Positions 24,098 to 37,200 of a stretch of 53,276 nucleotides of DNA are shown here, in pieces. The notes under the pieces were generated by a model. It did no database searches. It was not told where the DNA came from and saw nothing but the letters and a program-made list of their open reading frames with translations. Source of the DNA: Lingula anatina (taxonomy: Eukaryota; Brachiopoda; Lingulata; Lingulida; Lingulidae). Position numbers and translations under genes: made by a program. The stretch lies in NCBI RefSeq assembly GCF_001039355.2, contig NW_019773726.1, positions 2,590-55,865 on the forward strand. The letters are read 5' to 3'. Positions within the stretch are counted from its first letter, which is position 1, and each line of letters begins with the position of its first letter.

Positions 24098-27000
24098 TAA
24101 GTTAACTTGCTATGAGGGTTTCACTGGCATATATATCTAACTCCTTTTACATGCAGAAGTGAATCTGAAAGTCAAAGTTGAAGTCTTCAGTATTCTGTCA
24201 CGGCCACCAGGGAACACTGTGCTTGGTAATCAACTTCACCTAGACTAAAAAAAAAAAAAAAAAGAAGAAAAAAGGCGTGAGATCTGGAGACACTGTTTAG
24301 GTGAGGTCTGACATCTCAGCTTGAGTGGTATCCAGTTTATCAAGTTGTCAAGGTTGTTTTACATTGAATTCTGTCTTGTCAGTACATTTCGAGATTACGT
24401 GGAAACTTCTTTCAATAAAGATGGTTAATGTCTGAGGAATTTTTTCAGCGATATGCTCTTTATTCACTGTTAAAATCATGGTAAGTTGAACCAGAATTAT
24501 TCTTAGAATTAATGGTCAAATACTGATATGAAATAAAAAAATTTTCTTAGCGTGACAAAGTACATCAGAAACTGTGCGTACTTATCAGTTTATGGTGAAC
24601 TTATTGATCTGAGAAGTCCTTATTTCAAAGAAATGCCACGTTACCTCAGTGTCAATATTTTATGGTATTTAATAAGTATGTCACATTGTTCACACAGCGG
24701 TCTCCTGAAGTAGACCATGTTACATCACACCATTTCACTGAAGTAATATTGACTCTGTCTGATTCCCTGTGAAAAAACAGCAATAAAAGAAAAGGATTAT
24801 CCACTGTTGACTAAGCAGAAACTAGGGACAAATAAAATACCTCGTGGGCAAAACACAGGGTTGTTGCTGCTTAACTTAAACAAGGTTCTGTCACTTGATC
24901 TGTGAAGACAAAGATATTGGCATATATAGTCAATACAGGACTTTCTCCTGTAGCAGATGTAGACAGGCTCCAGTGAACTTGTCAAGTCATTTGTTCTTAT
25001 GTGCTAAATTTGTGTCAGTGTTTTCGGGTGACAAGCTCTATTGTTTTTGTGTGATTTGGTAGCGCTGTCCTAGTTAGCGTCAAAGTAGGGCCGGTGGCTA
25101 TAACACGGTGAGTTTGTTTTTGGTTGGTGAATAATTTTAATGTTTTGTCTGATGTGTTAGGCAAGTGATCAAAATGTATAAGGCGGATTGTATTAGGTGA
25201 TACATGAGGGTGTTGTACTATGGTTAAATGGTGTGATAGGTAAGAGAACTAGAGCTGGAGGACAAGGCTTGTCTTCTAGTCGACTAGGCTGCTTTATAAG
25301 TCTTTAGTTAGATGACTGCTTCTGTTTTAAAATAGCAAGATATGTATATATTTAGAAACCATATGCAGTGTTGCCAATATGACACAGCTCAAAATGTATA
25401 GATCTTTTGTGTAACATCTTGTTAACAATAGAATAATACCAGTAAACAATGGGACTCCATCCTAAATAATGTATCTTAAATACCCTTAAAAGTGAAAAAA
25501 TGGGCAAGTTTGCATATATGAATACATATTAATAGAAATAGATGATAAAATGCATAAGGTATTTCCTTAAATGTATATGGAAGAAAATGTAAAAGAATCT
25601 GTTAAAATTGTGCTGAAGAAAGGGCATTTTAATAATATAAGGTATCTTATCCTTGGTTACATTTGCATGGAAATTATACTCCTGGTATCAAAGTGGCTGG
25701 TGCTGTACTTAAAATAACTGTTGACCTAAAGGTCATGTGGGTAAAAAACAGTTGCCTTTTGAATTATTAAAAAAACATAGAGAGATATCAAGTGAATACA
25801 GGAAGAAGTATGATATTTACAGAAGGTGGGATAGAGGTTGGATCCAAGTTGTGTACATTTCATTGATATGAAATCTTTGAGGTTGTCAGTTTGACAAAAA
25901 CTTCTTGACTTAGTGATTGTGCTGATTTTATTTTCTGCAGAAGAGGATGAACATTTGCTTGAAAATTTTAAGGAGGTGAAAGGAGCCTGTCAGGCCTTTC
26001 GAGAAAGTGTCAAGTTTGTCAGTTATTATGGTATTATCTTGAACAGGGGGTGCTTTGTGTTTTTGGAGGAAAGGGAAAAAAGCAGTTGCTTGGTATTTTG
26101 GTTGTCGGAGAAGGTAATTGCATTTATAAGACAAATAAAGTAGGTGGACAACTAAATAGTATATTAGAATGTAATAATAATACGTAAGGGGAACTAGGGG
26201 CAGACAAAGATAATTACATATTCAAAAAATTCACCATTTTCAGTGTCTAATTCACAATGTTATTATCATTGCCCTCTTACAGAAAGTATAAACAGTAAAT
26301 TGCAATGTAAGGAAAGTAATAAGCTAGTATTGTACTTAACAAATTACTACTATTAACCACTTTTGTTAGTCTATCAACAATGGTTGTAAGTTCTGAGTCT
26401 TTCGTGGTGACAGTTATTTTAAATGAGGGAAAGGAAAATGAAACTTTGAGCAGGGATCCATTGCCATTAAGTTAAACATAAGCTTTATTATTGTCAAATA
26501 TACCACTGAAACAGTGATTCATACATTATATAGTATTCAGTAACTTTACAGACAAATCTGATGAAAAAGATACAGATCTGATATAGATAGGTACTGTAAT
26601 ACAATGAGTTGTAGCTATTTACACCATATACTTTCTACACCATATGCCATATATGTTGTCTTCAGTTTTAATACAGTCAACATTTCATTTTATTTAACAA
26701 GCCAAGAGGAAATTGCCCTTTTTCTTTGCTTACAGCCTTCTGATTGCACTGGTCTAATGTATCAAACTTTTTCAGCTGTAAAAACAAGGGAATCGGTGTT
26801 ATGAGACATGAGGCAATACACCGCTAAAGGCGACCTCAGTCTGTGTGGGAAACGGTTCACATTGAAGGGGTACCACGGAGCTCTCTGAAATAACAACTGC
26901 ACACACACAGTTCAAATGTTGCAGCAGGAGTGAAATGTTTTTGTTGGAATATTCATCCCTGATTTATTAAACGTGGGTGGAATGAACGTGCATGTGTGAC

Positions 27001-27692
27001 ATGCTCTTTTTCTTTTCTTTTTTAACAAACATCAAGGTGGAAGAAATCTTGTTAATGTTGAATAAATTATGAATCTGTTGGGGCCTGCACGGATCAAAAC
27101 CTCACTTGGGAAATCTGCTGATTGGCAATCTGGATGTTGATTGGAATCTGAGTAGTTCAAGAAAAAAATTGACAAAAAAAAAAAAAAATGCAGTGGATCA
27201 CAAGTTGAAATCTGAAAAAGGAAATAAGCAGATTTTCTAAAGCAGCAGAGTTGGATTTGCAAGCAGCAAAGTCATTCAAGGAGCAACAGAGCTTACTCTA
27301 TCAGCAAATCAAACAGGAAGTCTTACCAATTTTCATCCTTGCTGCTGGTACAGATGCTTGTATATCTCATACAACATTGGAGAATACTATAACACTTGTG
27401 AGAAGTTAAACTTCAAAAATTAAGTTAGTTACTCCAGAAAGCCTCCAAAACACCACCATGGTCGTGGCACTTCTCGCATGACATTGAGAAATAACCAGCT
27501 TTGGATGTCAACCAGGAGAGCTTGGTCATTTTCCTAATGTTTGAGCTTCGCTGGGATTGTCACACACCGTTTGACAACATGGTGAGAATACAGGTGTTGA
27601 CAACAGTGTCACCAGACAAGGGGATGACGGTACAGGTGCTCAAGACTTGTGAATGCTGCAGTCTGTGCCAATGTGAAGGTAGATATGTCAGC

Positions 27693-27866
27693 ACGCACAC
27701 ACACACACACATGCACACGCACAGATTAACAAAAGTTTTGGTAATCTATAGACAATGAAGTGATTGTACAGTATGAGGCTTGTGAGTGATGATGTCTATG
27801 GTACATATGTGACCATACACGAACATGCATGCATGCACGCACGCACGCACGCACGCACACACACAG
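27693..27866. repeat. CA and CACG simple repeats
   Basis: Two simple-repeat tracts, one at 27693-27722 (CA-rich) and one at 27824-27866 that passes from GCAT to CACG to CA units. Unique sequence lies between them. Confidence 0.9.
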
Positions 27867-30524
27867 AAATGCATACATGCAAGTCAAAATTAACAGTTTT
27901 GTCACCAGACTAAAGGAAAGCAGTGTAAGCTTATGGCAATCAGAATGCATTAACATTTACAATTACGTGCAAATGCAAACATACGCAGTTACATTTGCAG
28001 ACACGTACGATCTGATACAGCCTTGCTTTTGCGCAATCATCATCACATTTTCAAGCAAGGCTCTTGTAAAAAATTGGCTCACATGTTATACAAGTACACC
28101 CAGACATTGCACTTTTATGAACATTTCCCTGAGGGATTTTATTACAGTTTTATGTTTTTTCCTCTGTTTTAAAATATGGTAAGTTTGGATTCAAACAAGT
28201 CAGGGTTTGTATTTGACATCAGTTTGGGAAACTTCAAAGCTTTTAACTGTCCATAATGAATGCTTAGATACTCTATCAACATAATTGGCTATAATGAAAA
28301 GGGTAAGTATGGTATGATGTGGTATGGTGGAAAACCAGTAGTTGAGGGCTGAATGAAGTCGGAGTGATATTAATGTAATAGATAAAAAAGCAAGATGCAG
28401 AGTAAGATTGAAGAGATAAGATGAATTTTAGACAATATTCACCTTTCAGGATGCTTTAAGATGAACTTGCTTTAACCATTTCAACGTAAATCATGGTTCA
28501 TTCATGATAGTAACTCATCACGTAATATGGGATGTCATGTCATTTTGGTTTAATATTACAACTGTGGTTTAGTCTTCTGAAACATAAGAAAAAATGGTTT
28601 CATAGCTATCGTTCTTGTCCAGTCAGCCCCCCACCTCCACCCCAAACACTCCCCCCCCCATCCCCAAATATTTCCATCACCCCGTAATATGTCCAACGTA
28701 CACATTCATTAAATAAACTGACCAGCTGGACAGACGCAGGGTTCATGGTCATTTGCTCTGGGTTATTAATTTCTCCTGCTTGATTATTTTCCTCAAATCC
28801 GGCCATTGAGAATTCTCTCTGTTTGATATAAATGCTGGGCTCAATGAAAAGAAAACAAGGCGGCATACCTGAGCTTGTGAATTTCTAAGGGTAAAATAAC
28901 AGGGCCATGGGATGGGATTTAAATGGCTGTGTGCTTTGTAAAAATGTGGGAATGGAGGAAAGTGGGCTCGAGTCTGGACGAATTACTGCAACAATATTTG
29001 GAAACTTTGGTGAGATTTCGAAAAACAGCCTGTGCCTTACAGCCTCCCTCCCGCCATCCAGCCCCCTTCTATCTTTCCCGTCCCTAATCCCACCATCTCC
29101 ACTCCTTGAAATTGAATCATTTGTAACCTGAGTTTTCAATTCTGGAATTAAGTGTTATACAATAATGATGCAATCAGAATATTTTCAGAAATGTTTCATT
29201 TGTACCTCATTTTCAAGCACACCACAAACAAAAAGGTGGAAACTGATGTTTACTGGCCAATAAGTGCTCTCCAATAAATGCCCAATTTTGTCTGAGGGCA
29301 AGCTCAATTTATTATACCTTCCTTCCTATTGTTTGTCCCAATCAAAGTCAACAACTGCAAACAAATAAAATCAATGATGTTAATCTCTTCGAACTGGGGC
29401 TTACAAATGAGGAATGAACCAGGTCGCCGTAGTTATTAGGAGGTGCTAGGAATAATGGGAAATCAATCGATTCCGTACCTTTCAGACATGGGGAGAAAAT
29501 CAAAATATTGACCTAACTGGCTTTGTGTGGGGGTAATGGGGAAATTGTTGCCAATAGTTTGTGAAGGTGCATGGAGCCTCTTGCTACAGGGGTCCCAAAC
29601 AGATGTAGAAGGGGGCTATTTTAAATTAAAGGGTTTTGAAATAAGTATTTTGTCAAAAAAAAAAATAATAATAGTTATAATGAAATGTGCAAGGCCTTTA
29701 GCAAGGATCAGAGAATGCTCCTTTTACCTTCTCTTTAATTGTCTATTTGAAAAAATATAAAGTGGCTTGAATAATGATTGTTATTATAAGATGGTCCTTT
29801 TGATCATAAATAATAATAAGACTTATTAGTATAATTGAAAGTTTCTGTTTGGAGATTGGCATGAACTTCAGTTGTGAACAAGTCAAGATGAAATTTAGAC
29901 TAAATAGTCAGTAGGATCCCCACAAAGAAAATGAATATTCTTCAAACTGAATGTTAACAAATCCAACAAATCTATTTTCTCACCTGTTTGAGAGGGTACA
30001 TAAGTGGTTCGGTGCAGTCTTGGACCAGGACACAATTCGCGGGAGGTAGACAGGTGGGACATTTCTACCAGACACTGGCTGTGAAACCTACATGTCTGCT
30101 GTAATTGACGATGTTTGCTGTAATTGACGAGGATTATCGTGAAATTTACAAATTCTAGGATTGTGAAATTGACACATTGGGGGAGATATTTACCTCTGGA
30201 TACTGATGAAATGGGAATTGATGAGGAATATCAATATGTTTGAGGAGAGTTTACAAGATATTACATGAATAGAGTTTAACTTGAACTGTTAGTAAAGTTG
30301 TTATAAGAAAGTTATACTTGTATATTAAGAGAAAAATTAAGAGAAAAGTCTTTGGTTGAAGTACAATGCCTTTAGGAGTGATGTTTGGGAACGCACTGAG
30401 GCTTATCAAAGGTGAGTAGAGTGGAAAAAGAAAATGGTATGAAGTGGGAAAGGGAGCAAGGCATCCAATTTTAATTGAGGTTTGAGTGGTTTTGAAACTT
30501 TGTGTCTGTTAAAAGAGAAGACGG

Positions 30525-30525
<1 letters not shown>

Positions 30526-30561
<36 letters not shown>
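30526..30561. repeat. (AG)n microsatellite
   Basis: Uninterrupted AG run of about 36 bp about 470 bp before the next Dvl exon. Confidence 0.95.
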
Positions 30562-30562
<1 letters not shown>

Positions 30563-31028
30563 GAGGGGGGAAGAAGGAAAGAGATGCCAGTAAGTAAAAG
30601 AGAGGGAGAGCAGTTGTGGGTGTGTCTTTTTACTTTTTGAAGATTTTTGTGCATGTTTGTGACTGTGTTTGTGTGGGCATATTTATGTTTACGCCTGTGT
30701 GTGTTTGATTTAATTGTCTGACCCATGTTATCCCAGAATGTTTTGTTTTAATCTAAACTGTACACTGAATTTATAAATTGAATAATTTTAAACTGCTTAT
30801 TCATGTGCATGAATTTTGAAAAAAATGTGAATTTAAATTGTTGTCTCAATGTTGTACCAGTTTTTATTCTTAATTGTATCTTATAAAAGTGCACTGTGTG
30901 CATTTTACTTTTCTTTTAAAGAACGGTAATTTGTTTTGAATATGCCTGGCTGATTTAAGTTGTTTTTGGGCATGGTGCATGTGCTTTTTAAGTGTTTTCA
31001 GTTTTGTTTCACCTTTGTTGCATTTTAG

Positions 31029-31115
31029 ATCGTCAAAATCAGCAAGTGCGTTCTTCATCCAGACAGTCTATAACTCATCCCAGAGACACTCGGCCAAACA
31101 ATGACAACTTACATA
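31029..31115 (+). CDS. Dvl: Dishevelled exon: basic/polar linker segment
   Basis: 87-bp exon, phase 1 in and phase 1 out. The acceptor is tgttgcattttag (AG 31027-31028) and the donor gtgagt starts at 31116. It reads D-RQNQQVRSSSRQSITHPRDT then RPNNDNLH and one base of the next codon. Conservation of this linker part is low in the family, so the call rests on phase agreement with both neighbours, splice sites and the Arg/Ser/Asn-rich composition. The last 20 bp of the exon and its donor are also the first unit of a tandem array (31095-31330). Confidence 0.88.
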
Positions 31116-31330
31116 GTGAGTACAGCATACAATAACAATGACAACTTACTACATAGTGAGTACAGTATACAATAACAATGACAACTTACTACATAGTGAG
31201 TACAGTATACAATAACAATGACAACTTTCATAGTGAGTACATTATACACTGACAATGACAACTTACATTGTGAGTACAGTATACAATAACAATGACAACT
31301 AAACTTACATAATGAGTACACTACACAAGA
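31095..31330. repeat. Minisatellite (37-42 bp units) built on an exon-intron junction
   Basis: The junction sequence aacaatgacaacttacata|gtgagtac is repeated. The gtgagt-like core occurs at 31116 (the Dvl donor), 31156, 31196, 31233 and 31270, and as aatgagt at 31312. Spacings are 40, 40, 37, 37 and 42 bp. Each unit therefore carries a copy of the 5' splice site. Use of a downstream copy would read into an in-frame TAA after HSEYSIQ. Confidence 0.92.
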
Positions 31331-33807
31331 ACAACTTCAATTCAGTTTATTACTCATCTTGGAGAATCTAGACTGAGCAATGATAATAATACAAAGTGGA
31401 ATACACTGTAATATCTACCTGAGTAGAGTATATGCAATTATAGCAACAACAACAATTGTCATTGTGAATACAATGACTACTTACATAGAGAGAACAGTAT
31501 ACAATATCAGAGACAACATACATTGTAAACAGTGTGACAGCATGTAGTGAACACTGTCAGTAGCAGTTTACCTAACGAGCATAGCATACAGTAACTGTGA
31601 CAACCTACCTTAGTTACAGTGACAACTGACATTATGAGAACAATAGCAATTACCACATAGCGCAGTAAATGGAAACATATCACCACAAAATTACAAACAG
31701 CAGACTCTGTAGAACTGATAACTGCCAACAGTTTGATTGCAGTAGTTGTGATGCATATTCTCTTTACATTGGTGTCTCAACTGCTGCAATTGATCAATTC
31801 AACATGTGTGTATGTGCCTGAGTGTTTTCACATGTACTTTAATACATATACTAATGTGCAAGCCTATCACACTTTGATTTCCAAAGTTAAATTATTATGC
31901 TGAAATTTAATCTGCATGCTTTTAAAAAATTAAATTGAGTACATTGTAAAGTATGGGAAAAGAGACCAGTGTATTTCATTTGTTAACTTAACCAAAGCAC
32001 GCTTACAAGCCAATTGAACATCTGTAGCATTGACATCCTACAAGTGACCATAGGAGAAAAAAATTTGGAATTGAAACACTCTGAAAAATGTACAAACTTT
32101 GATCTTGAGTTACCGCCACTCTGGTCTTAAATAATGAGACACTAAGAGCGCATTAATCGTTTTTCAAGTTGTGGTCTTAGATGCTAGAGCCAGATCAAAA
32201 GTTTGGAGTTGATTATTTTTTTACGGAGAATTGGTTTCCTGGTGGGGGGTATGCTTGGCGGTGTTGAGTGGAAAGGAGCAACAGATGTGTAGCCGGCAAT
32301 TTTGGGGTGGGGCTCCTTTTTGTGAAAAAGTGGACCTTTTCACCGTCTTAGTTGACCCAACTTTAAAAATGGCATAGAACCAAGTTCAGATTTTCATCCA
32401 GAGCAGACCTTTTCTGGCCAAAAGGGCAATTCTTTGGGATAACCCTGTCAATGTCTCTACCACCCTCTCCTTTTGCCTACAGTCCAGATAAATTCTCTCT
32501 TTATAAACTGCAGTGGTTGACCATGTTGGTGACCCAAGTTCAGCTACACATTTTGTTTTGTCTACCATAATTTTTTCTTCCAAATTATAAAAAAGAAGGA
32601 AGAATCAATCAGTTCCCTTCAAAGCTTGGTTTCTGTTTATCTTACTTGTTTTATGGCAGTTGGAAAAAAATGACACTAATTGAAAAAAACAAAAAAAGAA
32701 ATATATTTCCTTTTGCTCTATGAAGTGATTTTTCCCCAGTATTCTTGAAATAAATGGCTGAAGAAATCTTTCATACAAAAGAACTGCTTGCGAATATTTT
32801 GTGTTGCATAAATGTAAGCCAAAAGAAACCTTATTTTTTCTGGTAAGATTGTCACAACCAAGGTTTTCCAGTTAGATTGACTGAAACCAACCAACCAATT
32901 TCTCAACTTTTGATGCATCCTTCATAATAATACTCCCAGAGAAACCTGTTCTTCTTGCTACACTTGAACTGCCAATTCTGTCAGAAAATCTATAGATTAT
33001 AACTTCAGCTAGGGAATCGTGAATGATTCTTGTTGTAATTCCTCCGATCAAACTTGATACATCCTTCTATTCCATTAGATGATGCGATATCCCCTATAGG
33101 GAGCAGAGGGACCTTTTAACTAATTGGGATTGAATTCCCCCTCGGGGCTGTGGTGGTTCAGGGATTGATATCCATAAACACAGTGTTGTTACAATGTGGC
33201 CAGATAGGTGCTTATGTATGGCCGCTGTGGGCGTTTTCAACATATGGTCTCAGCTTTCTTTCTTGCTTTGTCTTTTTTCTTTGATAAGATAGATTTTGAA
33301 AAAAAAGTGAAGTAAACAGTAGCAACTCTGTGATGAAGGAGTAGCTGACTTAAGAGTTCAATGATTTCAGAGAAGCTAAATAAAAAAGGAAAGAAAAAAG
33401 TCTTGTGTTTTCATGTACTAAAAATTAAATAAAGTGAGCATTTTTCTGTTTTTCAGTGGGAGGAATATATTTTTTGTATTTGATAGCCCTGACCCTCACT
33501 GTGGTTCCTTTTGCAATACAAATGCAAATCATGAAATGCATGAAATTTACATTATTTCTCAAAGAAAATCAATGCTGTAACAAGCTTCACTGGACTAGAA
33601 AATATATTAGAAGCAAACTGCTGTATATTTCAACCCTCACATGGTCATTAATCAATACTGAATTTAAACAGAATTTTTTCCTGAATTTTTTCACACACAT
33701 CGAAGATCACAAAACGCAATGCTTTTTATTTTCTGAATTCTTTCACTTCCCATGTTTTGTCAGTTGGCGCTGAATTCTTATCCAGTATCGTTTTCTATTC
33801 TTTTCAG
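31116..33807 (+). other. Dvl intron (2.7 kb)
   Basis: Begins with the donor-site minisatellite. Related caat/acaac-rich sequence continues loosely to about 31700. The rest is AT-rich with no recognisable gene. An open frame at 33456-33773 follows an acceptor-like tttttcag but has no family motif and no suitable donor, so I leave it out. Confidence 0.8.
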
Positions 33808-33946
33808 TCACAAGAGTTACAAATGGACACAATAAGCACGAGCGTCATCGAGGCGGAGGCCATGGTTATGAGACGTCGTCGTCAGTCATCACAAGTGATA
33901 TAGAAACCACTAGCTTTTTCGATTCTGAAGACGATGCTTCAAGCAG
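33808..33946 (+). CDS. Dvl: Dishevelled exon: SDIETTSFFDSEDD segment
   Basis: 139-bp exon with acceptor ttttcag (AG 33806-33807) and donor gtgagt at 33947. The first two bases complete an Ile codon. It encodes TRVTNGHNKHERHRGGGHGY, then ETSSSVITSDIETTSFFDSE, then DDASSR with the final Arg split. The pattern SS.L.SSELESTSFFDSEDDDSTSR is a hallmark of the region just N-terminal to PDZ in vertebrate Dvl, and SDIETTSFFDSEDD is nearly identical to it. The acidic cluster next to serines resembles CK2-type sites, which are known in Dvl; specific phosphorylation here is not shown. Confidence 0.97.
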
Positions 33947-34146
33947 GTGAGTTATTTTGGTGTTCTGGTAAAATAAAAAACTTTAACTTCTTAAGTAACA
34001 TACTTCTTAACATAATTTAGACAGGGTTTGATGGAGAAAAATGTTTATCTAACAGAAAAATCTTGCATTCGATTTGAATTTAAAAAGGAACAACATTGCA
34101 CTTTTCTGACATTGACAATTTTTTTCTCTCTCCTTTTTTTGTGCAG
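33947..34146 (+). other. Short Dvl intron (200 bp)
   Basis: Canonical GT-AG intron with the pyrimidine tract tctctctccttttttt before gtgcag (AG 34145-34146). It is the smallest intron seen here. Confidence 0.95.
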
Positions 34147-34240
34147 GTTCTCATCAATGACAGATGCTACAAGTAGGTCATCAAAATATGGTCGTCATCG
34201 GCGGCGGAAACGGAAACATCGTATGCCCCCTATCAGCAGA
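34147..34240 (+). CDS. Dvl: Dishevelled exon: RFSSMTD and Arg/Lys cluster before PDZ
   Basis: 94-bp exon; its first base completes the Arg codon of SSR. It encodes FSSMTDATSRSSKYGRH, then RRRKRKHRMPPISR, and ends at phase 0 before gtgagt (34241). Family members have SRFSSSTEQSS..., then RRHKRRRRKQR, at the same place, followed by SSFSSITDSTMSLN and the PDZ domain. The basic cluster is conserved and could interact with acidic lipids or act in nuclear transport; that is inference. The next expected exon (SSITDS and PDZ) is not found before the window ends. Confidence 0.97.
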
Positions 34241-37200
34241 GTGAGTACTGCTCTGACTTCTTTATCTGGCATCAGCTATGCAATGTGGTATATTTCTGTA
34301 TTTCTGTGGCACTATTTTAAGCCAAGAAAAAGAGATGATATTTGGCATTTATAAATTTTGTACATTTTAGAGGATATTGTATCCGAAATTAATTTTTTTT
34401 CTTGTATTTTATATGCCGATATATCAAGTAAAATTTTTTCACATGCAGAAGTATTGCACATTCCTATGTTGACCATTTGTTGTATTGATCTCTTGGGAGT
34501 TGACTATACACCAAATTGCAATCACACACAATCAACATACCCAGAAGCAGACGAGGAAGCAGCCGTCTCACCACCAGTCAAGGATAGCTGATTTTTCTCC
34601 TCCATGTTGCTTTTCTCTTTTGCCGTGAATGAAAAACAAAACCTGTTCTGTTGATTTATTTGCAAACGATTTCAGGAGGACTTAAAGCAGATAACTGACC
34701 ATCTGAGTGTGACTGATGTTGAGAAGATTTACTAAAATTTTAATTTTGCATCCTTGGAGTAGCTGTGTGCGTGTGCGCGCGCTTCACATGTATTTCTGGA
34801 TATTGGTGTGAGAGAGAGAAAGAGCATGGGTATTTATCTGTCCACTTTTCAGCGAATATACCTCGTAGATGTAAACACTTGTGTTGTGCCCTGTAACCAC
34901 ATTCACATGGCAACCTTTATTCTGACCAGCGTATTCCTGGCAACAACAGCTCTGTTCTGTAACCACTTCCCCATGACAACCTGTATTGTATTATCACCCT
35001 GTGCTGTAGATGGTGGAGTGATGTCAGTTTCTACCAGCATAATGTACATACTAGGCTGTAACTGCTCTAATTCAAGGTGCACTGAAGAGGCCAAGGTGAG
35101 TGTTACTTGTTTGTGCTACAATTGTTTGACATTGACCATATACCGTTTGTATGAATTGATTCTGTTGTGATGATGTCATTGCGGATTATGTATATCTACT
35201 TATGATGAGAGATGACCTGTATGGACATTTTATGCTGAAGATCAGGAACACCTTGCAAGAAAACCAAAATGGTGGACAGTTTCCTGATGCATTGTCAGAA
35301 ATCTTGGAGTCATTGTTTTGTATGAAAATTGTACCACCTTGTTTCCAAATTTTGGATACGATGGCATGAATCCCAGCATATTAAAATTCAAACCATCTTT
35401 GGTATTGCTGTGTTATTTGGATGATATGGAGCATAAAAAATGATTTTAAAAAAATGGTGGACAGTATTCTCCTGATTCTAGATACATCAGCCTCTTTTTC
35501 ACTTCTGGTCTTTTCTGATGGGGGTAGGGCTAAAACAGACCCTTTTTTGCCATGTATTTTACTTCAGGCCAAGCATGTCTGACAGTTGAGACTTTTTTCT
35601 TCATCTCTTTCTTTTTTTTTTGTAATGAAAAGGGAAAACAACTTAACATGGTACTATTTTGAGACGCTGAAGGTTATTATGATAGCTAACTGCGTGATAT
35701 GGTTCCCAGTTATCTCCGCGTGGTCACTTGTTTTGTAATCAAAACATGGGCAAATTGGTTTTTATAAGACCACTTCTTTCCACTAGGCCAGAGGAAATGA
35801 GTTTGTGCTCGATGGCAGCCAACTTAGCCTGTTTGATAGAAAAATAGCAGATGGTCAGGATTGGAGTGATTTTAATGGATGGCTGTAGGTTTTACTTTGG
35901 AAAGAAAAATGTTGTTCACAATCAGGTGTACTTTTCATACCACTGAATGTGGTTTTCTTCCCTTTGAAAAAATAAAAAGTGTGACCATGTGGAAATGCAA
36001 AGGAAAATTTTGGCAGGCCTTGCAGCACTTTCTTTCAAAGATGTCTGACATTCTGTACCTAAAACATTGCAATTAAAATGACAATCGTTTTTGTACCTGG
36101 AGCATTGTGGCACACATAAAAATGCAGTACTTATAAATCACCTTGACATTTCATGTTTGCTCTTTAAAGTGAAGTGATATTGGGATTTTTACAAATAAGA
36201 AGTACATTCACAGAGTCATATCTAAATTTTATTACAGAATACTAAAAAAAGTTATTTCACAATTTGTATTCTGCAAAACCAATAATAGCTGTATTCTTAG
36301 CTACCTCCCTTTTATGCTTCTCGGCAGAAACGCTCGAAAGAGAGAGAAAGAGAGAGAGAAGGAGCCTCCCACAGCCTCAACTCTTCTCTGACGTTAATTA
36401 GAGGAGATCACTGGGCGAGGAAAGCCTCATAAAATCTGTCTCTGAAAGATCATCTCCATCATATCCAATCAGTAAAAACGGGTTAGGTGGTGCAGAACCG
36501 GAATTTACTTAGATTACCACCATTATTGTACATTGGGTGTCTTTATTTCAAAGTCCGTGTGGACTTGGACCACTTTATGCTATCCTGAATGTCTGAGAAT
36601 ATCAATTAAATTAGTCTTCGGACACAATTTGTGCTGGTTTCTAATCCAAAATGACCTGGTCTGAATTGAGCGTTAGAATTTGTGTTTTTCAACATGGCAG
36701 CACACCTGGTTTTAGTTAAAAAAGAGGAAAGGAAATGGCCGATTCATCTTGTAAACTATTTTATGGTTATTTATGTCACAGCTAGGACAAATTGTTTGTG
36801 TTGGGAGATACAGGGAGAAAGAGACTGCAGATTGGAGATGTGATAGAATATTAATATTGTTTGTTTATGGTTCTATTGAAGGATAGATAGCAAAGAGATG
36901 TTTAAAAAACAGTTGAATTAATGATGCATATTGGAAAATGTATCCCAAAGGTCACTTCAGAATCATATCTGACATTTTTAAGTTGTTCCTAAACATGATA
37001 CGGTTTCTGGATATGTTATTTTCAATTATGGATATCATTACATTGTCTGCCATCTTTAAAAAGATGAAAGAAAAATATCCCCATGGGTGTATTCCAACTT
37101 CCTGAAAATCATGTAGAATATTTAAAGATAGAAACATATTTGGGTCTTGTAGCAATAGGTTACAAATAAAAGCAAGCTTGGTTGATTGGGTTTGATTATA

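Larger units (their letters stand above)
12047..31028 (+). other. Dvl intron (19 kb)
   Basis: Long non-coding stretch. It holds a duplicated segment around an assembly gap (13611-15181), a 69-bp degenerate tandem array (15791-16030), a CT microsatellite (17507-17544), a TIR element (18131-18628), a SINE/LINE-like 3' tail (about 22600-22703), a foldback element (23798-24097), CA/CACG repeats (27693-27722, 27824-27866) and an AG repeat (30526-30561). Poly-A, C and G runs are scattered throughout. Short open frames exist on both strands but none shows conserved motifs, codon bias or splice context. Confidence 0.8.

Noticed and set aside
27501-27680. Cys-rich frame ending ...CECCSLCQCEG before a gtagat, suggesting an exon
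   Set aside because: No convincing acceptor, and it would interrupt a Dvl intron whose flanking exons join well; left as chance.
33456-33773. 105-codon frame after an acceptor-like tttttcag, between two Dvl exons
   Set aside because: No Dvl-like residues, no donor in a fitting phase, and the flanking Dvl exons already join in phase without it.
34808-35170. 120-codon plus-strand frame with many Cys and hydrophobic residues
   Set aside because: Overlaps low-complexity GT/GA repeats, lacks splice or promoter context, and matches no known family. Not the expected PDZ exon.
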